From assembly GCA_037013685.1 (NCBI GenBank), contig CM072887.1, positions 43,885,154 through 43,949,153 on the forward strand: 64,000 nt of DNA, given 5' to 3'. The notes under the pieces are model-generated. The model was not told the origin of the DNA. It saw only the letters and a program-made list of their open reading frames with translations, and did no database searches. The stretch comes from Acridotheres tristis. Lineage: Eukaryota; Chordata; Aves; Passeriformes; Sturnidae. Shown here piece after piece: positions 1-41,737 of this stretch (the first letter of the stretch is position 1; each line of letters opens with the position of its first letter). Both the position numbers and the translations under genes were made by a program.

Positions 1-2015
1 CTTGTAAGCAGGACACAGTAAAATATCTTTCTTTTTTTTTCTAGCAAATTTTCAGTGTTCCTTCCATGTGAATCATAATGTAGCAACCCAATTTGTTTTC
101 AAAAAATACTTTCATTCCTTTCCTGCATGTATTGGATAATTTCACTCACTTTTTGCTTTATTATTTATTGTTTATTAATGTTTGCATTTATTATAGTGCT
201 TTGGACACTAACCTCAGCACATGGCCCCACTGTGTTGAGGTAAAATGCAGGATCAAAAGTTAATAAAGAGATGTATAACTGTTAGCAACTTAAAGCATAT
301 TCAGTTTTTTAAACATTTAAGAGAGGGGCCAAAAATAGAAATAGTAGAAGTAGTTTCAAAACTTTCAAAATATACAAACATGCCTCCTCTGAAAGACAGC
401 TAGGTTGAGGGAAGCATTTTTTGGTTTATTTTAGTTGTAACCTTTTGCAGTGATAATTTTAACAAATAATTCACATGTCTCCAATTATCTTGAGAGCTTC
501 CTGAATTTCTTCAAAATAACCAAACTCTGGGCAAAAAATGCTGCTGAACTACTGGAATTTGCCTACATTAGTTCAAAGCATTCTCCCCCAAGAAAGGAGA
601 CTCAGCTCTGGTGGCTTGTCAGTAGCGCAGTGATAACATGGGAATCATCCAAAGCACTCAAACTGACTACACCTGCTCCTCTTCAAGTCTTCATTTGTAA
701 AGTTAGACAGGAGAATTTGGAAAATCCAGGTTGTAACCTCTTCATTGAAGAGTAGTTTCACTTTAATGCTTTAAAACAAATTGTTTTCATCTTTTGAACT
801 GCAATTCCCCTTTCAAGCACCACTTAATTATTCTGCTCTGAAATAGTGTGCAAGGCATAAACAGAGAATTGCTGTCCCCTTGCCACTGAGCACCTTTCTA
901 CATTTCTTTCTCTTCTCTTCATAGTCAATGTAAGAAACCTTCTATTTCCCCACCAAATTTTCTGCACATTCTATTCTTTATCTTACTATTCTCCTCTTGG
1001 CAGGGGAGGAGGTAATGAAATGATATTCTTTCTAATATCCTTTAACTATTCACGGTCACTTTTTACCATCTTTATTTCCACTGTGCTCTCCATGGAAACT
1101 TTTCAAAATTTTGTTCACAGCTGCATAAAGTAGATGCAAAATCAGTAAATATATTGATCCTAAACCTAGAAATCTGTTAACATTAAAAATTTTCACCTCA
1201 TTCCAGGGTCTTTTCAAGTCAGGATCTTCCCACTCCTTACATGGCCAGGAATCCATGCAGCTTGCACTAGAATCATTAATTACTAAGCCATGACTGCTGT
1301 GAAAACACCTTTTCCTGCCTTTTTCTGTTAAGTATTGGAAAGGTCCATTTTTACCCATGGATGTATACCTTGACTGCACTTACTTTATATTTTCACTCTC
1401 CTGCCATGGTAGGGACAAAGCTATTTGCCAGCCAAGCCAAATCCTCCTGTGATTTATGCTATATTAACTAAAAGATGGGCTGGCACAGAGATTGCAGAGC
1501 TGCTACTATCCAAGTTTTCTTAGCACAAAATGTATTTCTGGACTGCAGGAGCTGTACAGGTTTCCAGTATGTGCCAGTACCCTGTCAGCCACAGGGACTC
1601 TGTGCTGATACACACTGAGTGCAGTTCTGGTTTGTGACTGTCAGTGGCTGTGTTTAGCTCTGCAGTAATTGCAGTGATTCAAATGAAGTTGCTTTGGAGT
1701 GGCAGTGAAGCTGAACCCAGTAGATCTGCCAGCCATGCCATCTGCTTGGAAGTTTCCACAAACCAGAAGGTAGCAATACCCTTCTGTACAGTCTCAGCCT
1801 TCAGATGTTTTGCCATTTCAGGAAGAGTTGTATCTTCTGTGTTTGCTGATTCCTAAATCTTAAGTGGCTTTGCACTCATATCAGTAAACAGATGCAACCT
1901 GAATAATTGTGTATTTATTTGAAATCCTACAGCACTGAGGTGACACCATTAGCATAATCAGATGAAAGTACCTTGTGAGAATTTCTGAGCAGTTAACCCT
2001 CTTTTCTTCACACAG
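1..2015 (+). other. ACTN2: ACTN2 intron 7 (partial)
   Basis: About 2 kb upstream of exon 8a with no coding block recognisable as actinin exon 7 and no obvious repeat. Short open frames here (for example at 450-755) have no family resemblance and are treated as chance. Confidence 0.8.
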
Positions 2016-29336
<27,321 letters not shown>

Positions 29337-29821
29337 TTCAGTAATTGGCTGTATTCATGGTAGATACTAAAAATACCCACCTTATTGCCCAGATTGCTTC
29401 TCAAAAGCTTTGACAAGCTGATTTAAAAACAAATTTTACAAATACAGTAGGTACCGTCAGTGTAAAGTGCTAGTAACTGAAGTAACCGGTGTATATTAAA
29501 GTGTGCAGCACGCTAGATACCTGCCTTGTTGGTTTTAGGTTGTCTGTCCTATGCAATGCTAGAAAATCTATTTAAAAAATTGCAAAACTTTGGAAATATA
29601 CATAGAGAAAACAGAATGTAAAACCTAACCTGTTTTTTAGTAAAACCTAAAAACATTGAAACTCGCAAAATATTTCTCCATTTTTGAAACGTTTCAATGC
29701 CATACACGCTTCTTTTACAATGTTCATAAAACTGTTAGAAGTCATGCTTTTTTTCTTTCATAGAGCAATATTACTTTCCTCTCATGATTTCTGATTTTGT
29801 ATGCTTCTTTTAGTTCAATTT

Positions 29822-29827
29822 AATAAA
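29822..29827 (+). terminator. ACTN2: candidate proximal poly(A) signal of ACTN2
   Basis: Canonical aataaa about 490 bases after the stop; no strong GT-rich element follows immediately. Confidence 0.4.
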
Positions 29828-30350
29828 ATACTAAATGCAGATTTTTCAGGGAAGAAAGATAACACCCACATAAACTACTTAATTACAAAAATAATCCAGA
29901 ATGCTATGCTTTTGTCACAAAGAGTTGTAATATAAGGGGAAAAGCTGATTAAAGTGAAGTTTTAGAGTTCTGTAAGCAGTTCTTTTCTTTTAGGCCTTTA
30001 ACTTTTACAGTTGAGGGAATACAACTTTTATAATCAGAAATAATAAGGAAGCTAATTTCATGTGAACTGTTTTGTTATGAAACCCTCATTCTTGTCTGTG
30101 TTGGACAGTCTTTGTTTCTCAGTATAAGAATGCATTATTGTATGTATTAGTGGGCAACATTCATCTCTATCCTGCATAAAGCAAACTCCCATCTGAGCAA
30201 ATGTAGTTATGGTTGTCTTGCAGCTTTAACTGTTCAGTGCTCAAAATTCAGTTTGTCTTGACTTCTGCTGCGTCGCAGGCAGTTCTGTCTGTACCCTGCT
30301 CCTGTGCACTAGACGTTTACTGTTTTTTTCCATCTTGAGAAATGACAGAG

Positions 30351-30356
30351 AATAAA
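30351..30356 (+). terminator. ACTN2: candidate poly(A) signal of ACTN2
   Basis: Canonical aataaa followed within 10-15 bases by a T-rich stretch, a plausible downstream element. Confidence 0.5.
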
Positions 30357-30482
30357 AGCAGTAACTTTTTTACTTGAATCCTACTGACACTGAGGAAATG
30401 CAATGTAATCAAACAAAACCATTTACAAATGGTGAAGCAAGCTGTGCAGCCCAGTGCTATTAAAGCAATAATGTGCCTATTA

Positions 30483-30488
30483 AATAAA
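30483..30488 (+). terminator. ACTN2: candidate distal poly(A) signal of ACTN2
   Basis: Canonical aataaa followed by gtctgctttt, a GT/T-rich context; one of two likely main sites. Confidence 0.5.
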
Positions 30489-33400
30489 GTCTGCTTTTCA
30501 AAACCTTATGAGACTCTGTCGTTGGCAATTGACCTAATGGCTCCCTCTAAGGACTGGAAACATTTCTGGACACGAAAGAAATTTTCAGATGCTAATGGTT
30601 CAAAGTCTGTCACACATTTCAATACATTGTATCTGCTTAAACATGTCTCTGTGTGCTGGAGGGACAGGTCTGGTTTCATGAGGAGAGATGGAGCTCAGAA
30701 TGAGTTGGAGAGTTTCCATTTAGGTCACCTGAGCACAGATGTCCATAGCTTGTTAGACTTCAAGCTTAGATTGATTTCAGAGCTTTCGAGGACATTGGCC
30801 TTTTCTGTATGTCACTTTTTCCTCATGTGCAAAAAAGCAGGCATTAAGTATGCAATGGTGCTTTCCCTGGCCATTGTTTGGAAATACATAGATGGCAAGC
30901 ATTAAAAATCTGTGTGTGATTTCAATCCTAAAGCAGGCACCCTGCAGGTTAAGGTGGGTGGAGTGAGAGCAATTTCAAAACAATCCCAGAGGAGACACAC
31001 AATGACCAAATACCTCTTCCTTCTCCCTTGTGTACAAAGGCCAGCAGAGGACTTGCTAGGGCTAGGATCTGATCTCCTGCAGTGTATGTGCAGCCTTGTG
31101 CACAGCCAGAAGCTGATACTGCCACTGCTGATAATGACATGATGCAGTGCCATTCCTTTCTGTGATGACAGTGCCTACACAAGCTAAGTCAGGAAGCTCT
31201 GCCTTAAAGCAAAGCCATTTCCAGTTAAGTGACTGCTGGTCAGGCTGAATCCTATTAAAAATAAATCTGTATATCTCTCATTGTCACAGTTTAATGCAAC
31301 TGGAAGAATAAAACATTGAGCTTCTGAATGTGGCACAAAAGCAAAATGCCAGTGCTGCAGGCAGGATTATGCAAAAAAAATTGGCACAAAGACAGTTTAT
31401 ATTTGACACCTCTTTCAGGTGTTGTTCATGTTCTCTATCCACTGATTTTTATATTGTGATATTATTCCTATTTTTGATAGTATGGAAGGGACTTCTAAGC
31501 TCCTCCTTTAGCTGTGTTCTGTTATCAAAGCATGTCAGAGATAATGTTATCAGTGGCAAGAGAAAAAAACTTTTGCAAAGTAATGTTTCCAATCTTATAT
31601 CAAATTTCTAATTTCTAAAGTAGAATGAACAGAACCAGTAGCTGAGAACTGCAGGGATTAATTATCCATTCACACATCTAAAAATGTTAAACCATAATTA
31701 TTACTTTAATATGTCTTTCATGTAAAATGAAGATATATCATGAAATTATTTCTCCCAGGATCAATATAAGTAAACTGTTATTTTACCCTAAAGAGGGTAA
31801 TCCTCAAGGTCGTTTAAAATATTCTATGATCACATTCAGGGGCTATGGATTTTACAGAGATTTTCTTCTCCTCTAAGGCTCTGTTTTTAGTAGGTGGCAT
31901 TTGTCTATTTCTGCAGGATCGCTTTTCACACTGGGAATCAACACAGCAACGTTCTCTGTCCACATAATTCTGGCAGCAAACTAGTTTTGCCAAAAAAAAG
32001 TACAGTAGCTGAATGAAGGGTAATGAATGTGTCAATCACACGGGTCAAATCAAGGTTCAGTAGCTGGAGGTACAGTATTATTTTGTTGAACATGTGAATG
32101 GAGGTTGTAGAATAAATTACAATTCACAAAAGTCAGTAAGGTTTTAAGTTGCTTTAATGACTATAATATAGATGTCTTCTGTGACTTTACATTAATATAT
32201 TGGTTCTTTGAAAAACCTCCTGCCAAGATAATTTTGATTTCATAGAAATAATTTTCAGATTTAATAATTTTCACTGATTTTTTAAAAGGTGCTGATACAG
32301 GTAGAAATCTGCTGTCAGCTTTATGCTACCTTCACACCTCCCTTCTTTGTACAGTTTCCATCAGTGTTTTCTTTATCCACTGACCACAAAAGGCTTGGGT
32401 CAGAGCCACTCCTAGAGGCTTGTGTTTTCATCAGAACATCCTGTTTCGTTTCTGAATTCTTGGGGTAGATCATGTGCTTTTATTCAGGTTGTTCATGGTG
32501 TCTGTAAAGGTTATGCCAGACATGAGTGGTCTCACTGAAGGAGGAAAATAGTTCCTGTGAGCAGCTGGATTTGGATGGTAAGCAGTTTCCTTTCTTGACT
32601 GAAATAGCTTGTGGTTGAGACAAATTCTGTAAGGAAGTAATTGTTTGATCATTGCTAGTAAATGAACAGGTGTTTGGAGCATGCTTTCATCACTGTGATG
32701 GTATACATATTTTTGGTGGGCTTCTACAAATAGTTCCAGTATATTTAATGTGGAAATAATACCTATTCATTACCTATGCCGCTCTTCCCCAAGTTTCATG
32801 GTTAATAACCTGTGCACTTACTTGCTTGTGCATGAGTTTACCTTCTGCTAGTGTTCAGAGGGTATTTTATTTGGGAAGCCACTTCAACAGCATTAAGTCT
32901 GGACTATAGACAGTTGTTAGCATGCTCTGGTGAGATTCTACTTGTTTTACATCAAATATTTTTATATAAGAAAACTGACTGTTATAAACTGGATTTTATT
33001 TCATGTTAGTCTCTTTAAAATGTGTAATTCCTTTCTAATTTTAACCCAAGGTGTGGACTGCCACCACAAAGGACAAGTCTATCTCCACTTTTTCCATGAT
33101 CCCATTAACTTATAAATAGAACAGTTCCCTGGTCTGGTTACCATGCTGGCTGGGAATACATATCTAGAGTGCTTAGAACTGTAGATTATCCCCTGGAGCA
33201 GCAGCCTGTATTTACATTACCTTAAAGTGATTGTATTACTGTGGAATTAGGGACCTAGCCACCCACTTTCACTGCAAGTCCTTTATTATTCCCAACAAAA
33301 GAACATTTATGTGCAGACAACAAACCTTGAGCCAGTACTAGGAGTGCTACTCGTTCCCCTCATTAATTAAGGCAGCTACATTAAACAATAAGCCAAATCT

Positions 33401-36400
33401 TTTCCATATATGAGCTTGACTAGGATTTCAAATTCTAATCTTCAAAAGAAATTCCTCGGCTAATTTGCTAGGTTTTGGGAAATTTCATTAGCATTTGTAA
33501 TACTCCTCTTCACAAATTCATTTATCAGCATATTGCTTTAATTACTTGGAAATCAAATGTATTGGATAAATGTCCTGGGACAATAAATGTCCTGAGGCTA
33601 TTTTAACACCCATCCATCCCTCATCTACTTGCACCTGGCTGTTTTGTTTCAAAACCTGGCTGTTTTATTTAGCCCCAACACATGGAAACGTTTTTCTTTT
33701 CAGGATTCCTGTTAATGCTTTGAGTGAAAAATGACCTTGAGCGCTGTCCTCAGGAGGAGTGGTTATCCTGTGTGCTCTCCTGAGCTGGAGCCTTTCAGCT
33801 GCATAAGGGAAACTTGTGGCAGAAGCCCAGGTATAGAACAGCTCTTTTGGCTCAGACAGTGAAGGTCCTGTTTCAGGTTTTAGCTGGTCTGCTGATAAGA
33901 CTGAAAGAGAAGAAATGCTTGCACAAGTTGCCAGCAAGTCTGGCCTTGATTTGAATGGAACTGTCAATACAGGCACAGCAAATTATTATAATTTTTAAAA
34001 AAGGCACCACAGAAAAGCAAAGAATGGATGTACCAAAATTTTGTTCAGACTTGTATCCTGGCTCCAACCATTACAAGCAGGAGGAATAATGGGAAATCTA
34101 AAAAGGAGATGGCAAGTGGTCATGTGTGACCAAGAGAGTCTCCAAACTGACAGTAATTTGTGGTTCACGACCTTGTAGAACTCTGCAAACTGACGCCAAA
34201 AATTTAGTCCGTTTTTTTTCCAAAGTAATATATCTGCTTTGAGAGCTCCTTCTGTATTCCTTTCAGTAGGACCTACTCCATCTATAAACCCTCCACTAGC
34301 CTACTAGATATGTTTGAAAAAAAGATGTGCTTTTCATTCCTTTATCTTTTCCAAACTGTTTCCCAAAGTCTTTTTGGCTGCTCTGGTTATCTCTTTATCT
34401 TCCAGTAACCTACCAGAATTAATGTGGGCATGATGCCAGCTTTCTGAAGGAAGTTTGCAAAATGCAGAAAGCCCAAGAGAGAGGAAATATTACCTCCCAG
34501 GAAACAAACCCCAGTAACAATTTTGCCAAACTCTTCAGCAAAGCTATTAAAACGCAAATCAGACACCAGTAATGTTTGGAGGTGCCCAGGTGAGTGTGAT
34601 GAACATGCATGGCAGATGTGATGCAGTCGAACACCACATCCCTGACGTCTTGTCTGTTGCTGCTGTCATTAAACCAAAGGCACAGAATCTAACCTTGGGT
34701 GGTCTTGCTGCTATTTGTGCAGGGTCTAGGGACAACACTCCATGGCAGCTCTAACTTTTACCTTTGTTATTTGCTAATGGAAGGCGACAAGGCCTGATTT
34801 GCCACAGCAAACTGGCAAACACTTGTACTGTCCAGCAAACACTTTTGACACTTGGAAATAATAACTATCTCATTATTTGAAGAGACTTGTGGGCTTGAGG
34901 GGCTGAAACGTCAGTATTTTAGTACGTAAATAAAAATGTACAAGTTTCACATTCTTTAACTGTTGAATTATATTTAATTTTTTCCCCATTTTTAATTTTA
35001 ATATAGCTACATATGCACTTGTAAGAAGTGGAAATTATGCTTGTGACAAAAAGAAAAATGTAAACTTTATATATATTAAAAAGATAACACATTTTTTAAC
35101 ACTTTTCCTTTTTCTTAACAAACAATACATTTCTATCAGCCATCTATACTTAAGAAGATTCATTCCAGCAGCACTACAAACTAAATGTTTTGGTTATGGT
35201 TATGCAAACACCTTCTATCCATCAAAAATTAATAACTAGCTTTTAAATTTTCTTTCAGCATGAAAAACTGAAACCATTCAATTATGACCCCACCTGACTG
35301 CCCCAACACTCTCTCTTCTGGGAGCTTAAGCAGATTTTCTGTAAGACTCATTGTTTCTTCCAGCCAGACCATCAACCCAGATGGCCTGGCTGGCCTTATT
35401 TGCAAGGGACAACTGGAAGAGCTATAGTGAAATGAACATTCTGCCTTTTGGAATAGCTCCATAAGGCAACATCCTGGTCAGGGTCATTACCCCTTTTTGT
35501 AGTGGTGCCCTTTAACTGAAGTGCTGCTCTGCAGACAGGATTGCCTTTAGCAGTGACCATTAATTTGCCTTTTCTGAGGAGGCACCTCCCAGCATTACTG
35601 TCTCTTGGCAGATCACTTTCCCTTCTAACTCAGACACCAGCCTCTGTCTGCCTTTTCCTGCTTTTAACTGTCCCTTAGAGTTTAAATGTTTCTGACTGGA
35701 GATGTTGACTCAAATCTAGTTTAATGATTTCAAGGCTCCCTTGAACTGTATTTTAAAGGGAGACACTTAATTTCTGCTTGATCAGAGTGCAGTTATTCTT
35801 GATTTGTACTAAGGCAACAGAGTGTTCTTCCCTTTGTTTTTATTTAATATCTTTAGCTTTACCTGCTACTCCTGAAGTACTTATTAGACCCTTTGATAGA
35901 CAGGGATGAAGGTAAGCTCTCCGGTCATCAGCTCTATATGAAAAGATATTTGTGTACCATATGAAAATTTAAAATATAAACCACAGATTATTCCACCAGC
36001 ACTGCTGGCATCAAAATCCACATGCTCGCAGTGAGTTTTGCTCTACATGGTAAAGAGGGGACAAGAGACTTAAGTGTGATTAACCTACACCCTAAACTCT
36101 ACCCTCTTCATACCCTTCTGGAGGCTTTGCCAGCTCCCAGTGTACCTGTCCTATCTGCATGTGGGAGAGCAAAGAGGAGAGAAGGGAATGATAGTACAAA
36201 GTATTTTCATGTGCCAGAATATACAGGGAGACTCAGATCTGTTTTCTCTTGCAGCTCTCTTATGTTGCCTCAAAGTTCAAGTCATTGACAGTGACTCTAC
36301 TCTATGAGGGGTTGTACTAAGACTGCTTTCCTGATCCTGGAAAATATACATGGAAGATGCTAGCAGGATGTAGCAATGCTAATGACTTCTGAGGACCTGT

Positions 36401-38170
36401 CAGCAGGTCTTAGATTGCTTAATACATTTTAGGCTTAACAAGTATTAAGGCCCAAAGTGAAGTCCTTTAGTTTGACAAGACAAAAACCAGAGATGTCAAA
36501 GGAAAATAAAACTCAAAGGGAATTATTGTAGACCACAGGCTAACAAGGAAAACTTTTCAGTTCTATATTGAAAACTTGTCAAAGAGTAAGACCTGACAGG
36601 TGTCAGTAAGCAACAGGGTGGAAATATCTCCAGCAAAAGAAGTTTCCTAGAAGGGTTTATATTTCTGGAAGAGGTTCCTTAAACTTGTTTTCTACCTCAT
36701 GTCTGGGACTTAAATCCATGCTGCTCTTTCCTTGCTCCTGACCTCATCAGCTTCCTTCTACCCTCTCCGTTTCTGCTCTTCTAAAATGCATTGAATGCAT
36801 AGGAGGGGATAGCATTGCTCAAATCCCTCTCAAGATAAGGGACATGGTGCCTGCCTATAGAAAGGGTAGAGAAAATGTCACTGTTATGTCTGTGATCATA
36901 AGCAGCTTCCACAAAGTTTTGAAACCTAACGTGTTAGACTTCAAAACAAACTGAATGAACCATGCAGTTTCAAAGTCCTGCGGTTTCAAAGTCCTTTAAA
37001 GAAAAGAGAACTACCTAGAAAACTTGATTTTTAGGAGATTATTGACAACATACGGGACTGTTTCTATTGTGTAAGTTAGAGAAAGCCAAGTAGGGCACTG
37101 GTCGTTCAAGGTATTTTAGACACAAATATTCTCTCTGCCCTTGCAAAAACAATCTTACAGGGTTTGCTGTTTAATGAAAGAAAGCGATAGAATTGAGGCT
37201 GCTCTCTGCCATGGATGGAGCCATGCCAGACAGCCGGATGCACCGCTGGAAGCTCTCCAGTGCCACTCACACATCACACGGCCTGTGCATGTCCCTTTTC
37301 CTTGTGCCATGCTTGCACTACCAGGATGCAGATGGTTGGGCTACTTGGCTTTGTCTTCTCATTGTCCACCATTCAAAGCTGCTCAAACTTTTCTATAATC
37401 CTCAGTTGCCACATTTTCATAGATCTCAAGCTATGTCAAACACAAACTGATGTGATTGTCAGGAGAAGTGTAATCCCATTTATAGTGCACAGGCAGCACA
37501 AGTATGCCTAGGGCTGGTGCTCTGACAGTTCCCTTCAGCTGCTGGAGTCTGTACCTCTGAGCTTGTCTATTGACTGGTATGGCCCTGAGAACACCATCAG
37601 CCTCTCTTTTATGATTTTGATGTGGATGCCTGAAAGGTGCGTAAGTAAAAGTTTTTAAAATGCTGCAAAATTTCATAATGAAATGAATATAAAAGATTTA
37701 CAGGCACAAACCTGTAACTAGTTGAAAGCAGTTGACACAGTTTACCAGCAGTATAAGTAAACTGTAAGACTACACCCCCTATTGAATTCCCAGTCCTCTC
37801 ATGCCTGCTTTTTAGTCCTTTCAGGCATTTATCACTCTTCATCAATACTCTTTCATCAACAAAGATTCTCTGAAGTGATGCAAAAAGGTTATATTCAGTT
37901 CACTCTAGTGTGTTTAATTTCACTGTCATGAAGACTTTGGGCTTTTTTTAAAAAAGTGAAGTCCAAAATCTATGGTAAATACGTAGAATAAGTTTATTGG
38001 TATTTCCCTGAACTGCACATCTTTAATACTCTGATGCTTGGAGTGTACTTAGAATTGATCTCGAAGCACTCAGCTTTCTTTTGCATTCAGGTAATATTTT
38101 GATCCTGGAAGAAAATTGTTAAGATAACAATTTGACTTATACAGAACAGATAGTTTGTATTTGGATCACC

Positions 38171-38212
38171 AAAAAAAAAAAAAAAAAACCAAAACCAAAA
38201 AAAACCCCCACC
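38171..38212. repeat. A-rich low-complexity tract
   Basis: A run of 18 A followed by accaaaacc-type A/C sequence. Confidence 0.9.
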
Positions 38213-38465
38213 CTCTAAGATTTGGGTCTACAAAATTATTAAAATTAAACAGTAATTCTTAAGCTCGAAGGAAATTCTGAAAATAAGAAACAAGTAGTGC
38301 GACTTCATCCAAAATAGGGCAAGAATCCAGCTGCAGCAAAACAGCACAAGTGGTAATTTCACAGAAGAGAGTGCCAAGAGCTGTGCTCTGAAATCAGATT
38401 AATCTGTTTTCCCCTTCAGACTTCTGCATGGAGTTGCAAATGCTTCACTTGAATATATTTCTCTG

Positions 38466-38490
38466 AAATGCAATGCAATGCAATGAAATG
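38466..38490. repeat. short (AATGC)n-like microsatellite
   Basis: About five tandem copies of an aatgc pentamer, the last imperfect. Confidence 0.85.
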
Positions 38491-41400
38491 TTCTTTACTA
38501 ACATGAATAATTCCACCATTCTTGTTTAAATAAGGATTACTTATGTAAATAACCCATTAAGAACTGCATCCTCAGAAACGAAGGCAGATAATATGAAAAT
38601 GAGGGGTGTATTTTTGTTATTAACATTGTGGAGGTATTTAAAACACAAACCCAAAAGGTAAGAGTGGGATAAAGACATGTATTTGATCTTACACACGTGT
38701 AAGGTGAGTGTGTTATTTGAAAGCATAGGTGTGCAAGTAGAGCAACAAGCTAGTGAACAGATCCTTGGCACTGGAAAAATAATCAAAATATGAGAATGGG
38801 TTTGTTTGCTTCAAACACTGCCTGGTTTTGACAGATCTTCCAGTGAGAGTTCATCTCTGTGTGTGTGAGGAACTGGGGAAACAATGGTTTGAAAACACCT
38901 TCAAACATACTTGGAATAAACACCAGAACTCAATCTGACTTAGATTGAGATTTTGATTTCTTTTGCTAAGAGTAGTAATTTGGATTTAGTCTTGCTGCAA
39001 TTAGGAAGATGCTAGGTTCACTAAACCAAGACTTATAATCTCCTCCAGAAACCAGGATTCTCACCATGATGATGTGACTCCATGTCTGCACCTGATGTTT
39101 AAATAGGGCTAATTCCTAACAGTGCTAAGGTCAGGTTTCTCACACACAGGAATGATGCCACCTTTGTGTTCTCCCCTGCTTTACTCACTGCTCTGCAACT
39201 ATAAGATGCTCCTGGTATTGCTCTAAATGTATTAAAGGGAACAGTATTTTGACAGGCTAATTTAACAAAATCCTTGAACATTCCCTCCAAACATACCATG
39301 TGTTAGAGCATCTCAAAGAAACAGCTCAGAAATCTTGGTAATTGCAGGTGTGTGTCAGCCTTGCGATAGGGACACGCATTGGGACTCCCAGCACTGTGCA
39401 ATACTGTCAGCATTGAAACTAAACCAAGAAAAGGGACCTGAGATTCTCTAACACTGCAAAGCAAATCAAGGCTGAAGTTTTGTGCTGCTACTTCTTTGTT
39501 GGATGAATGCTACCTTTACCACTCATCCACTCATTCCTCTTCTCTTCACCCTGAAGCAGATCTTGCTTCAGTTGTGCTCTTTTGGTAGTTTGTACAGCTC
39601 CAGTTTCTCAAGCAGACTGAACACAGTGTGAGGCTGGAGAGTTGCTGCCCTCTCTTCCTGCTGCTCTTCCTACGTCAGCCCTGGAGATAACTCCACTGCA
39701 GATGAATTGGATCAGAGTTCTGTTACCACTGATACCTGACTTTTACAGAACTGTGTTCATGGGCCGGCACCTGCACAAGGAAAAGGATGGAAACAGGAGG
39801 ATGACCTTTCACAGCATCACACAGTCCAACTGGCTTAATTTGATTGCGAAACTGCAAAGGAACTGGGATATGTGAAATGAGCCTTTTCAAAAGCACCTTC
39901 AAATCTTTTTTTTTTTGTCCCACTGACCTATTTTGCAGCAGTTATACAAACAACTACATCAGCACATGCAAGGACGTGCTGAGCTGTGGTACAAAGATCT
40001 GCTGCCACAAAGCAACTGTGTAGACAGTGAGCATTTTAACCTGCATTGTTGCCAGAGGAAATTTTCATAGTGTTATATGACATGACAAAAAAAAGTTCAG
40101 AAGCTGTCAAAAAGTCAAGCAAGGAAATGCATCCCATAAAATTTCATAAAGAGCAGTTCTCAAAACATTGCCCATCTCTGTAATTTATGCAAATTGTGTG
40201 TATTAGGGATCAAATTAGGCACTCAGTAGGAATACCTAACTTCTGTTTAGTGTATTCCACTTCTGTTGTTAGGTTTTTGAAGAGTATGTGTATCCCGACA
40301 ATCACATTTTACACTGGAATTTTGGGACACATTTTTGCACTAGGAGCTCAGGCTGACCACTGCAATGGTTTGCTGATAGGTAAGGTCTGCTCTCCAGCAA
40401 TGTCTTCTGGCATTCAAAAGTTGAGCATGGCCTCTACAACTGAAGTTAGACTACTACCTAGTTGATTTGTGGGCTGCCTGCATTTCTTCTGAAAATGAAT
40501 GAGATATATACACTATTTAAACATAAGGTGAACTTTTAAATGTATACACTTGATTTACCATTGACCAAAGTGACAGTTGATTTTGAAAGTTCCTACATCA
40601 CATTGGACTCAAAAGAGTTTGCAACCACTGTGTCTCAAAAGAAAATTAAACAGTGAATATTTAGCTTCCAGGAATTGCCTACTCTAGTGGCTTTGAACTC
40701 ATTTTGAGTCCCTTAAAGACTTTCCAGGGGAAGTGTGGAAGCCATTATTAAGTAGCAACCCATACTCTGAGCTGATAGAAGGCTTTATGTTGCCGCACAC
40801 AGCTGAGGCCCAGGCACCTAAGGAAGGGAAGCACCTCAGTTTGCTCCTGTTAACTCAGAACCAGTGGTCCCCACATCTTCGCCTGCAGCATTTGCTTTGT
40901 TTGCTTAACTTATTGCAACAGGAAGGGCCGGTCAATGATCCATTTCACAGGCTTCCTTCTTTTCAAATTTTGACCACTGAACTAGTTTAAATGACAATGC
41001 TCCCCATGCTTATTATTGGCACTTGAATCACTACGATGAATTGAGAGGACTGATTATTCCTTTGAGGTACTCTAACTCTTGGCAGCAACTTCTATGCACA
41101 GCGTGGTGATTACAGGGCTGCTCTGCAAATCTTTCTCTTAAAAGGTGAGTCCTCATATAAGCAGTTAGAAGGATGTACCACGAGAAGTGAAACCCTTGTG
41201 TCAAAATATGTCACATTTTATTTGTTTTGTTCGACTGTCAAGCAAACTGTGACTTAGATTTGATTCCTTTAGTATGATCTTGCTTCGAGGTCTACATGTA
41301 TCCATACATCACTGACAAGTCCGACTTCCAGCTTCCGTAAGGAACATTTACATGCCTCCTCCCAACACTACATTTGTCTCTAATTGCAGCACATTTGTCG

Positions 41401-41737
41401 CTTGAATTTGAAAGAATCGCCCCCCTACACCATATCCCCGCCCCGCTTCTCCCCGCGATGAGAGACAACTCAATTTTACTGAGCTCTGCCTGACTCCAAA
41501 ACCATCCCTCCCCCGGGGCATTTGAGGCCAGGTGAGTTAGTTCGAAGGCCGAGCTGTCGCCTGGATCCGTGTGTCCGTTTGGGTCTGTCTGTGTGTCTGT
41601 CCGCCCGCCAGGTACGGACGCCTCCCGCTCCCCTCAGGCCAAGGGCAGCGCGCGCTCCCTGCCCGCCCTCGGGGCGGAGCTCGCGCGTCACGGGCTGCGC
41701 GCGGGCCTCGGCCGCGGGCGGTGACGTCTCGGCAGCG

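Larger units (their letters stand above)
29337..30510 (+). other. ACTN2: ACTN2 3' untranslated region (end approximate)
   Basis: AT-rich sequence downstream of the stop carrying three aataaa hexamers (29822, 30351, 30483). The distal pair would give a UTR of roughly 1.0-1.2 kb. The true cleavage site cannot be fixed from sequence alone. Confidence 0.65.
30511..41417. other. intergenic region between ACTN2 and MTR
   Basis: About 11 kb in which I see no convincing gene on either strand, no CR1, and only minor low-complexity tracts (listed separately). Short open frames, including 33665-33976 on minus and 37141-37511 on plus, have no recognisable domains. Confidence 0.7.

Noticed and set aside
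30429..30905. 158-codon open frame, the longest outside CpG-rich sequence, at the end of the ACTN2 3' UTR
   Set aside because: It spans the distal poly(A) signal, has no recognisable domain, low-complexity or codon pattern, and no splice partners. Most likely chance.
33665..33976. 103-codon minus-strand frame in the intergenic region
   Set aside because: No recognisable family; ordinary length for chance in 11 kb of intergenic DNA.
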